64,000 nucleotides of DNA from contig WTXD01000009.1 of the NCBI GenBank assembly GCA_022496205.1, forward strand, positions 124,001-188,000, given 5' to 3'. Position numbers and translations under genes: made by a program. Below, in pieces: positions 28,541-40,764 of this stretch (positions within the stretch are counted from its first letter, which is position 1; every line of letters begins with the position of its first letter). Origin of the DNA: Gloeopeniophorella convolvens (Eukaryota > Basidiomycota > Agaricomycetes > Russulales). Under the pieces are notes generated by a model. The model did no database searches, was not told the DNA's origin, and was given only the letters and a program-made list of their open reading frames with translations.

Positions 28541-30294
28541 ATGCTTCTCTTTGTAGCCACAGCCGCAGCAAGCACACTATTCCTTCCCGTATTGGCATTA
28601 AGCGACGCTTTCCTCACCCGGAGGGCACATAAGAATATCGTACAGCCAGACATGTGTGCTCACTCGACTCTCTGGCTGCATCTTCACGATACTTACCTCC
28701 GTCCAGCCTGCTTCCGTCACGCCGGGATGACAACACCGGCTGCATCTCACCAGATCCTGCGAACACAATTACGGATCGCTTGAACTTTGCTCTCAACTCC
28801 TCTGGTTCAGGTTTTATCCTGCAGCTTTGTCCCAATACGCTTTATATGATCCAGGCGCCCATTCTATTCGCCGCACCGAACCAAGAAATTAGCACTTTGG
28901 GCTATCCCACCGACGATTCCAGGGCCACCCTCGTCGTGAGCGGTCCAGTTTCGAATGGAACAGGTCACACCACAGCCATTGACGGTACCTGTGCGAACTG
29001 TGACGGTGTCAGACTGCGCAACATCCAGGTATGTATTGGCAAGGTTTCGGGCTGCGTATCCGTTCATACCTCCTTTCAGATCAATGGAACCCGTGCAGGG
29101 GCACCTCCCACTGCTGGTGGTGCAAACATAGAGATGGGTGGGGCCAACTCGAATCAGCTGATTGAATACGTGCACTCCTATGACCCGCGGGGTTGGTCCT
29201 GTCTTCACATCGCGGAGGGTGGCCTTGTTTGCAATAATGCCACGGTACAGAACAACGACATCGGTCCTTGCGGGTCAGACGTATTCCAGCAATGGGCCGA
29301 CGGCATCAGCATCAGTTGTCGCGCTGCTGTTGTTCGCAACAACTTGGTGAACAATCCAACAGACGGCGGTGTCGTCCTCTTCGGTTCCCCCGGATCGCTT
29401 GTCGAGAACAATACAATCTGGGTTGTCAACGTACGTACTCACATGCGTCGGCTGTCTTTCAAGGGTCTCAAGATCTCACGTGTCGTTAGAATACCTTACT
29501 TGGCGGTATAAACATGGTTGATGTTACGCCATGGGGTGGCGACTATACCGGCACCATCGTGCGGAACAACACTATCATAGGGGGATTCGCCACGGACTCG
29601 GACTCCGCAACTCAGGTGGATGGTGCGAACGTAGACGATGTCATAGTCAAGTCAGTCCACGGATCCCTTTGCACCCGGTGTTGCGACTGACGGACCACAT
29701 AGAATTGGCATTGCCATCGGTCCCCAAGCATGGTTCAATGACTTCTTCGGCGCAAATGTCAGCTTTTCAGGCACCGTCCTCAACAATCAACTCACGGGCG
29801 CTTTCGGCTATGGCATCGCCGTCACGTCAGCTCGTAACTTTACCGTGGAGGGCAACATACTTTTCGGCAATACTTCTTTCATCGGCTCTCGAGGTCCAAA
29901 CTGCAGCGCCAGTGACCCTACGCCCACACCTGCTGCATTTGTCATCGATCAAATAAATGTAACATCGACCACAGTTCAAGCCGAATTCCAGGCCGTGCAA
30001 GATGCCAATGGCCTTACTTGCGTTCAGCCACCAGATGGCGGTGATTATTGGCCGTACGGTGGGAATCCTTCTCCAGGGAACTTTACCCCGCCTTTGCCAG
30101 TCACACAACCTGCTCAAGAACACGGAGGCCACAACTCTGCAGGTGCCAAGGCCGGGCTGGCTATTGGCATCATATTTGCGGTCATGGCCATTGCCATAGC
30201 TGTATATTTCATTCGCAAGTGGGCTCTCAACCGACAGCTCACGAGTTCCGTTTCGCGAGCGAGGGCGAATGCAGCCTATGTGAAAAGCCAATAA
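28541..30294 (+). CDS. Secreted, membrane-anchored right-handed beta-helix (pectin-lyase-fold) protein
   Basis: Five exons (28541-28653, 28707-29028, 29080-29430, 29490-29650, 29703-30294) give 512 residues in frame. Residues 1-21 form a signal peptide (MLLFVATAAASTLFLPVLAL). The body has repeated strand-turn units rich in Asn and Gly, such as NNATVQNNDIGPCG, SCRAAVVRNNLVNNPTDGG, NTLLGGINM and VRNNTIIGGF, which are typical of parallel beta-helix repeats. Many N-x-S/T sites suggest N-glycosylation. Near the C-terminus one transmembrane helix (AGLAIGIIFAVMAIAIAVYF) is followed by a short basic cytoplasmic tail. The fold is shared by pectin/polysaccharide lyases and hydrolases, but catalytic residues could not be assigned, so activity is unknown. 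A cell-surface location is inferred from signal peptide plus anchor. Confidence 0.8.
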
Positions 30295-30742
30295 CCGCCG
30301 TGATTACTAGGACGTTTGGTCTCTAGATTCGAATCATTTTGCGCTACGTATGACGGCCCCGTGCTTAACTTTCGACCGAATGGCTTCCCCTCACTTCGAT
30401 ACTCCATGCCTTCCATCGCTTGATACAAGCGCACACAACACAACCATTCGTTTCGTCTCCTACAGCTCCATGCACCACACACTAAATACCTCCAGCGTTG
30501 GGTACCGTTGTCACAATATGATTAGAGCGTCTGCCATTGTCTGTTATATACTTGTTTTGTCGATTCGTGTATTAATAAATTCCCTGATGACATAAGCACG
30601 TGTTGCGTCTCGGGGCCACTCACACTCTCCAGCTGTGCTTGACTGCACTGTCATTCACCTGTTCCTTATTTAACTCTTCACACATCGACTCACCCAACCC
30701 AGAAGTTACTTCTTCTCATCCTCTACCTCAGAGTGTACCACG
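30295..30742. other. Beta-helix gene to PAP1 spacer
   Basis: 448 bp between tandem plus-strand genes, holding a 3' flank and the PAP1 promoter. The last 90 bases before the PAP1 start are C/T-rich. No gene or RNA seen. Confidence 0.5.
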
Positions 30743-33469
<2,727 letters not shown>

Positions 33470-33890
33470 CACACCGCCCATTGAAAGGCCTCAGGCCTTC
33501 TCCGAGGGGTAGGCATCGTGAATCGCCCATGCACTGGTCAACGAGTCTTTCTGCGTCTGGCTCCGTATTGACTTGGATTTTTCAATTCCATCTCTAGGGG
33601 CTACATCTAGGCTTTGCCAGGATTGTTGTCCGACCTGAAGACTCGATGGTATCAGTTTCCTGCTCTGGCTTGTACTTTCACTGTTCTCTTCGCAAGCTTT
33701 CACATCGCCTCCCTCGCGGCGTAGATTATCTACAATGTACTTTCGTTGTGACAAATTCATGTATTCCTATTCGTACAATTCCTATAAATAATATGAACTT
33801 GGGGATACTATGTTACATGTCTGATATTGGCCATACAGCGAGGGAAACGCATGTACAACAAAACGCGCCTACAAGGAATGTCCTGACATT
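33470..33890. other. Convergent 3' spacer
   Basis: 421 bp between the stop codons of the poly(A) polymerase gene and the minus-strand unknown gene. AT-rich around 33740-33800; contains only 3' flanking sequence as far as I can see. Confidence 0.5.
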
Positions 33891-35171
33891 TCAGAAAACT
33901 TCTTTACGGCCATTCGTATTTTCTCCGTAAGTTGGTTGCTTGGCACCGGCCGGTCCATCATCGTGGTAGAATGAGCGTTCGCTGGGACTGGTCAGTGTTT
34001 TAGGGCCATTGCCGCTTGGGACGGCCATGATCAACTTTGGACCCAGCGCAGTGAAGTCCAGGGAACTTCCAACTTTGAAATCGTCTGTACTCCATATGCG
34101 CTGATAAACATACTCCCGCGATGGTCCAGCCGAGCTCAATGATGGCACACTGTCTGCCGAAGAAGTTGGGACGCGTAGCCAAACGCGGATGCGATGTGTG
34201 GCTCCTCGAGGAGTGGAGAGGACTGGGATCGTACTGGAGATCCAAAAGTATCTCATCGTTAAACGTGCGGGTGATGGCGATGGTAAGTTGACACGCACTA
34301 GATTACAAAGTCCAGATCCTCGGGAGGGCAATCCAGGCGAAGGATGTAGTCGTTGAACAGTACCCGGCCGATACCATTGCCCTCATACTCTAGGCTCAAG
34401 CTGTAGGCCTGTCCGAAGACCGCTTTCCACCTGTACCAGAGCGGATTCAGTTGGCCGTCAGAGGTAGAGAGAAGGCTACATACTTGACGATAATGTCTAT
34501 GAGACCCCTGCCTATAGCTGCTTTGTAAAGTACCGTCTGCGTACTGCTGTTGCGCAATCTTGCAAATGTGGCATCTTCAATCGAATAGAAATCAGGCTCC
34601 TTCCCTATCCACAGGGTGTCCTCAGAGAATAAGCGGTGGTCGATGTCGCCAGTGCGAAGCCACACTCGCAACGAGAATAGGCATCCCTGCGGCAGACTCG
34701 AACGGGGAGGGAACGCACTGCTCGCAGCCGATTAAGTTAGTGTCGTCTTCCAGGGAGAAGCGAGCACCCACAAAACAGAAAAACTGAGGGTCCGGGGGTC
34801 CAAGCTTAATTTCAGATATACTGGCTGAGAGATTGGGCGTTCGACAGCTCCGGTTTTAAGTGAAAGGAGGAATACATGTTCATGTGAGAATTCGCGCGAG
34901 GGTTCGATACTGGGACGTCCGAGTCGAGTAAGTGATGCAGCCAATGTAACGGTAGACAAATCAGACGGACGTGATAGAGAGTCGAACATCGGCACCTCCG
35001 AGACGCAGGTTATAGGTATGAATGACCTTGTGCACGTCCACAGTAACAGCACTATAACGCGTAAGTCCTGAGGAGGGTGCCCGAGACGGTATGGATGTGG
35101 CAATACCTCCTGGAGCTGTCGATAGAACGGGAGGGGGAATGCTGGGGTACGGTCGGAAGCGGCCTGTTCAT
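33891..35171 (-). CDS. Unrecognised conserved-looking protein, 330 residues
   Basis: I could reconstruct six exons on the minus strand: 35107-35171, 34971-35051, 34772-34909, 34484-34717, 34299-34430 and 33891-34233. All introns are 53-65 bp with GT/AG ends, and the total of 993 coding bases is in frame. The join gives HKVIHTYNLRLGGADVRLSI, EHVFLLSLKTGAVERP, SLRVWLRTGDIDHRLFSEDT, SIEDATFARLR and YSLSLEYEGNGIGRVLFNDY. A second R-V-W-L-R unit follows late in the protein (HRIRVWLRVPTS). The strand-rich pattern and the two RVWLR segments suggest an all-beta fold, possibly two similar sheets. No signal peptide or membrane helix remains once the first intron is removed; the apparent hydrophobic stretch near 35040-35060 is intronic or out of frame. 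Function unknown. Confidence 0.65.
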
Positions 35172-35484
35172 CGCGCTGCACGGGGATGTGTGAGAGCAGC
35201 GTTACGGAGAGGATAGATATGTTTGTTTATACGAGTTGGGCAGCCGGGGGTTGGGTGCTGTGGGGCTCTGCGGAGGCACATGGCGGGTATACGCAGGGGA
35301 TGGATCATCGGAGGGTGTGGAAAACATATCAGTATGGAAGATCGGGTGGACTGAACTTGTCGTTTCTCAGATGGGGCACGTCAGACTTCGAATAGAACTA
35401 GAGTTGCAAACGAGCAGTGACCAGTGTGAATGCGAGTCTGATGTCGCGGGCACAGGCGCTGCCGCGTCCTGAGTCTATGCCGCC
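35172..35484. promoter_or_regulatory. 313-bp divergent promoter, unknown gene / PET112
   Basis: Interval between the divergent start codons of the unrecognised gene (35171) and PET112 (35485). It is G-rich in the centre and has no obvious TATA box or repeat. Confidence 0.45.
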
Positions 35485-37617
35485 ATGTTCGTTCGATCAC
35501 GAACACCATCATCCTGGAACTCCCGTAGGCTGTACAGCACTGGCTTGACCAATGCCGTCAGAACATCCGAGCAGGACAGCAGATGGCCGGGCTGGCAAGT
35601 TGTTATTGGCCTCGAGGTGCATGCGCAGATCAAGTCGCGCGAGAAACTGTTCTCTCGTCAGACCCTCTCCGCACCGCCACTCGCCTTCCGACCAACCGCT
35701 CACCTTGTCTTCTGTCAGAAACATGGTCGTCTGACTCCGGGAGCGCTCCGAACTCTCACGTCTCCCCGTATGACGCGGCCTTTCCTGGCACGTTGCCAGT
35801 GAGCGTTCTGTTTCCTGTGTGCGGCTCGCGCAGCTAACTGGGCGTGACCACTTCCAGCGCCTGAATCCTGCATGCGTCGACCTTGCTCTGAGGGCCGCCA
35901 TAGCGCTCAAATCAGACGTTCAACTGCGTTCAACATTTGACAGAAAGCACTACTTCTACCCGGACCTCCCCGCCGGTTACCAGATCACTCAGCGTTACAG
36001 TGGGCACTGGGCCATCCCCCATCGGATTCGCAGCCACTGATTCTCACGCCTCTTAGACCCGTTGGCACGAGGGGGCCATCTATTTCTGCCTCAGAGCGAT
36101 GCCACTGTTCGCATCGAGCAGATACAGCTTGAACAGGTGACCTTCCGGCGTCTGATGTTCACACCGGGCACCATTGAGTTCAACATTCACAGGACACAGG
36201 AAAAACGGTGTTTGAGTCCCGCCGTCGACTCTCTTCAATAGATTTGAACAGAGCAGGCACTGCCCTCATGGAGGTTGTATCCAGGCCTGACTTACGGTAA
36301 CGCATGATTACGATTGCTGAGAGGAAATGTTCGGCTCATTACTATAGGTCAGCAGAGCAGGCCGGAGAATATGTCCGGTCCCTGCAGGCTGTGCTCAGAT
36401 CCGTTGGCGCCAGTGATGGCAACATGGAGCAAGTGAGTAGGTCCTTTGATGGGATAACAATGAGGCGTGCTCATTTTACCAGGGATCTTTGCGCTGTGAT
36501 GTGAACGTCTCTGTCAATCGCGTCGGACAACCGCCAGGAACCCGGTGTGAGATCAAGAATCTTAACAGCATCCGCTTTATGATGGTGGCAATTGGTGATT
36601 ATTGGCAATCGACCGGTGATCTACAAATGCCCTGAATACGTTCCGTCGTTCTCCAGGGTTCGAAGCGCATCGACAAATTGCTCTGCTGGACGCCGGTCAA
36701 TCAGTTCAGCAAGAGACACGTGGCTTCAATGAAGATACGGGGGAAACCCTCGCGCTCCGAAGCAAAGAAGAGGCACCGGATTACCGCTACATGCCCGACC
36801 CAAATTTGCCGCCTTTGCTCTTACGTCCGGTATGCGGGTACATCAACGGAGGGCTTTCGGCGCCACTGACGTCGTTTATCAGGAGTACATCAATTCAATT
36901 CGCAATGAGATGCCCGCACTTGCCAATGAAGTTCGAGAGCACCTAATCCTATGCGGCCTCACTCAGCAGGACATTGATGTTCTGATGGTGGTTGATTCGG
37001 GCAGCGAAATCGGCTTCGATGGCCAACGAAGTCAAGGCGCTATCGCGTATTTCGAGGCGTTGAGCGAAGGTCGCAACCCGAAAATCGTGGTGAATTGGTG
37101 CGCCGAGCTAATCTACTCATTGAATTAAGCTCATACTTGATCATGTTCCTTGTTATAGGATCATCCACGAGCTTCTGGGGCAGCTGTCGTTACGCAAGAA
37201 GTTGTTTCACGAAAACCCAATCTCTCTCCAACAAATGGGAGGCTTGATCGACATGGTGCAAGGGGGCAATGTAACTGGTGAATGTCTACGTGATACAAGA
37301 TTGGTTCTGGTTTCCTGACCGTCGTTTCAGGATCATCAGGAAAACTTCTTCTGCGGCATATGCTTGACTATCCGTCTTCGAGGCATCCGGAGGAGCTCGC
37401 TAGGGAACTTTCCCTCTTGGCCGTGCGGGAAGATGGTTCCTTGGAAGAATTGTGTCTTCAGGTTATTGCTGACATGCCTGAAGAAGCAACAGCAGTGCGC
37501 CGAGGTAATCCGAACGTGATCAACAAACTCTTAGGCCGGATCATCAAGTCCAGCAAAGGAACAGCGGACGCGAAATCAGTGCGGCAGACATTGCAAAAGT
37601 TACTGTCCTCGCCATGA
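35485..37617 (+). CDS. PET112: Mitochondrial glutamyl-tRNA(Gln) amidotransferase subunit B
   Basis: GatB subunit of the mitochondrial GatFAB/GatCAB transamidase that converts Glu-tRNA(Gln) to Gln-tRNA(Gln). The N-terminus ([20 protein letters not shown]) is an Arg/Ser-rich mitochondrial targeting peptide. The domain opens with [15 protein letters not shown]. Successive exons join to give [67 protein letters not shown] and [20 protein letters not shown], then [16 protein letters not shown]. The C-terminal YqeY-like tRNA-binding tail spans [20 protein letters not shown] to [13 protein letters not shown] checked several apparent frame breaks (for example after KLFS and after LEQ) and each is a 50-60 bp intron. 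Tail-to-tail with the DsbA-like gene, 131 bp apart. Confidence 0.92.
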
Positions 37618-37748
37618 CACGAGACGAAGCGGCTATTGTCTAGGTAGCGGTTCTTATTCATGGCCCAACATCACTAGAGATACAGGTCACTGCATTCGGA
37701 CGTTCAGTCTTCTCTCCTGTTTCTGCCAATCTTTGCTTTAATACAACC

Positions 37749-38632
37749 TTACACAACCACCTTCTGTGAGAAGAATTGCGTCCATTCGGCTTCGCCCCAC
37801 GAGCTAGAGACCTCGTTGGCAAGGAGCCCATCCCACAGGACGGAAGGGGAAACATGGACGCCATTCTGCCTGGAGAACTTAACTGCGCGACAAGTGAATA
37901 GGTTGTGAGCGCGCTGTAAACGCGGGCTTACTGGTGTACTTGAGCTCATCTGTGACGGATACCCCGCCATTAGGAGTGCTCTTCAGCTTGAGGAGCTCGC
38001 TGAATGCGCCAACCGTGTCATCGGAGACACCGGTCTCCGCGAACAGCGCCGCAAGCTTCTCGCGGATCTGCAGGGGCGTCAGGGTCGAAGTGGGAATGTC
38101 GTAGAATTCTCCCTGTCGTTGAAGCAACTGTTTATGCCCGATCAGGAGATGCGGGAACGGAATAACGTCCCAGTCTCACGAGAAGGGAGAAGGCCCAGAA
38201 CTTGTCTGGTGCAACTCGAGCCGCCTACATGTTACGTCGGGACACGATCCAAGGGTGACTCAGGGAGCACACATACGGCAAGACCAGCCTCATGCGTGAA
38301 GATGGAGCTACCGTGCCACGGTTGGACCTGGTTGCGGAAGATAACCTTGACCTTGCCGTCGTATTTACCGCCGGCATCGACCAGCGGCTTCACAACCTTG
38401 TCAATTGCCACGGAAAGCTTCCCACTGCATGTTAGGGGTAGATAAGATCAGTTGCAAGATCACACTCCCGAAGGTGTAAGTGACCTGAAGGGACAGACAT
38501 AATCAACTGGGAAAATGTTATCGGCGCAATCATCACGAAAACAAGGAAGACATACGGAAAATATCGAGTGTATGGGGGGCGTCGTACCTCCCAGCGATGA
38601 GGAGGGGTCGAAGAGAGGGTTGAAGGGCCATC
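37749..38632 (-). CDS. DsbA-like thioredoxin-fold protein (CPFS active-site variant)
   Basis: Start MALQPSLRPLLIAGRYDAPH joins through two short introns to TLDIFLDYVCPFSGKLSVAI, with VKVIFRNQVQPWHG and SSIFTHEAG following. Later come FYDIPTSTLTPLQIREKLAA and VKFSRQNGVHVSPSVLWDGL, ending SSWGEAEWTQFFSQKVVV (stop 37749-37751). The order beta-strand, D-x-V-C-P-F-S, helical insert, then cis-Pro region (HVSPSVLWDG) is the DsbA/thioredoxin fold. The second active-site Cys is replaced by Ser, so disulphide exchange by the usual two-Cys mechanism is unlikely. No signal peptide; probably cytosolic. Substrate and role unknown. It shares a 106-bp divergent interval with the PCI-domain gene. Confidence 0.72.
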
Positions 38633-38738
38633 TTACATAATCGATTGTGGAGGAGTGCGCAATAAGCGACGTGCGTGACCTTGCGTGACGCGCGCGCTCG
38701 GCCTCGGAGGTGCCAACGTGGCTCGCCTTCCGAACCCG
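38633..38738. promoter_or_regulatory. 106-bp bidirectional promoter, DsbA-like / PCI protein
   Basis: Only 106 bases separate the divergent start codons (38632 minus, 38739 plus). The centre contains GC-rich tgacgcgcgcgctcgg and a repeated cgtgcgtgacc/ttgcgtgacg pair, which could be a shared activator site. Confidence 0.5.
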
Positions 38739-40433
38739 ATGCCAGTGACCTACAGTCAATTCCTAGCCTTCATAGCCACATCTCTGCGCGAAGAAAATGG
38801 CCTCGACCTCGCCCATCTAGTCCGCCCACTCAGTACTCATGCTAAGGATCTCGTAAAGGAGTTCCGCAACCCCACGGTGCGTGGGTGGCTATCGGCTTAG
38901 GGGCTCGCGTTTATAACAACCGGCCCCCCTGGTAGCGACAATCTCTGTCTCGGTACGAAGGTGCCGTTGAGAGCCCGTGGGATGAGATCGCTATTCAATA
39001 CGTGCTTGTTGTCACGCACATCGCAAAGCAGCGCTATAACGACGCGTTCAAAGAGCACACGCAGCTAGTCAAGTGAGCATTTATGCCTAGGCACGAACAA
39101 TCGACTGAGTTGGCTCCCTATCAGTTTGTTTCTTCGGTTTTTCACCAATAACAGTGGCTGGACCCTGCCCGTCTTGTTCGCCATCCTTCGCGACCTACGC
39201 GATCTCGCCTTCGATGTGAGGCTTCGTTCCTTGTCTTAGCCTTGCGTTGACATCCTCATGCTAGGCGGACGTGCAAGCACGCGATGTAAGCCAGAAAAGC
39301 GATTGCATGGAGGAGTCTGCAAGAATAATCTCCAAGGCGTTTTCTGGTTGTGTGACAGATAGGTCGGTCCCACGAGACATTTGGCCTCGTGCAGCATGAT
39401 TGACGATGTTCGCAGAACATCTTCCTATGAGATGTCGAGGAAGTGGGGTGTATACTACATTGTTGGTCTAATTCTGAAGAGCTATTTCCGTGTAAGTGGT
39501 CACATCAGCTTAAGAGAGACATCGGAAATGGACCGTCATTAGGTTCGACGAATTTCTCTCTCGAAAAATGTATTGAGGGCTTTGGAAGCTAATCGGGACA
39601 TTCCACCGTTACACGAATATCCGAGAGCCCATCAGGTAGAGTTGGCGTATCCCTCATTCTGACATTCTGACAGGCGGCTAGGTCACTTATAGGTATTACT
39701 TGGGCATGCTGAGCTTCTTGAACGAGGACTATGCAAAGGTACTGTGCCTGCATCCAATTGTACTTCCTTTCGTTGACTTTGCACTAGTCCGAGCAAGAAT
39801 TGACTCACGCGTTTTACAACTGCCACTTAGAGGCTCGTAGCAATCAGGAGTGCGCACGCCACTATAATAAAAGAATTGAAACTAACAAATCCCGTTACAG
39901 GCGTATACTAACGTATCTGGTTCCATTAAGGATCTTGCGTGGGCATTTACCCTCAGAGGAACTCCTGGGGCGCTTCCCTATTCTCAGCGAGCTCTACTCT
40001 CCATTCGTCGCCGCCATACACAATGGAGATATACAAGGCTTCGACAATGCTCTGGACAAGCACGAGCGCCGATTAGTGGACCTCAATGTCTGGCTCACGC
40101 TAGAAAAAGCCCGGGAGATCTGTATCCGGGGGTTATTCCGCCGAGTGTGCGTTGCGGTTTTGACGGCTTTTAAACAAGTCTTACTGATTGTACGTCTACA
40201 GATGGGTAGCTTCAGAAAAAACCAACCGGATTCCTGTGGCCATGTTCCATGGCTCGCTACGGATATCGGGCATGGATGTCTCCCCTGAAGAAGCAGAATG
40301 CCTTGTGGCGAATATGATCTATAAGGGCTACATGCGAGGCTATATATCTCATGAAAAACAGATGGTTGTATTGGCGAATACTAATGCCTTTCCGCGACTT
40401 GCAGATCGTCCAACCCCATTCACTTTGTATTGA
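38739..40433 (+). CDS. CSN12/PCID2/Thp1-family PCI-domain protein
   Basis: PCI/winged-helix scaffold protein. Relatives are yeast Csn12 (COP9 signalosome and splicing-linked complex) and Thp1/PCID2 of the TREX-2 mRNA-export complex. Start MPVTYSQFLAFIATSLREEN. The frame joins to SLSRYEGAVESPWDEIAIQY and AKQRYNDAFKEHTQLVK. Family blocks include FRFFTNNSGWTLPVLFAILR, MSRKWGVYYIVGLILKSYFR, YPRAHQVYYLGMLSFLNEDY and LTYLVPLRILRGHLPSEELL. The C-terminal winged helix ends GMDVSPEEAECLVANMIYKG and ISHEKQMVVLANTNAFP. Many short introns and small exons (39060-39900). The start is the ATG just before the conserved opening; an upstream GTG-type frame extension is ignored. CSN12 versus PCID2/THP1 cannot be settled from the sequence alone. 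Confidence 0.82.
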
Positions 40434-40764
40434 TCCTGTGGACTCATAATTTACACCTTTTCCCCTCCTTAAGAGCGAAGTGTCCGCCGACCGCCTGCCA
40501 AGGTCCCAAACGCCTCGTCCTATTAACCGCCGCCCCAGTGATTCCGCTTCTGAACATCGGTATCAGGCCAGCTTCCGCTTCTGAAACGCCGGAAGTGTGT
40601 AGAGGTAGTAGTCGTGCTGTGCTATAAGAGCCACCCTTGTGCTTCCAATCATACTCCGCGGTCTTGCACACACCAATCCTGCCGCTTGCCCGTCCGTGGG
40701 CCTCAAGAAATGCACGTCATCTCGGTACTGCCTTTCTCATAAATATATTCCACAATAACCTGCT
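40434..40764. other. Convergent 3' spacer
   Basis: 331 bp between the stop codons of the PCI gene (+) and the gamma-tubulin complex gene (-). No coding potential or RNA signal seen. Confidence 0.5.

Noticed and set aside
33470..33597. Longer Cys-rich C-terminus of poly(A) polymerase
   Set aside because: Splicing after KKPR into the next frame gives a typical Ser/Thr/Pro tail with an earlier stop; the longer reading is Cys/His-rich and unlike the family.
35000..35170. Apparent N-terminal membrane helix (VIVLLLW) of the unrecognised gene
   Set aside because: It arises from reading through a 55-bp intron (35052-35106); the spliced frame gives SAVTVDVHKVIHTYNLRLGG instead.
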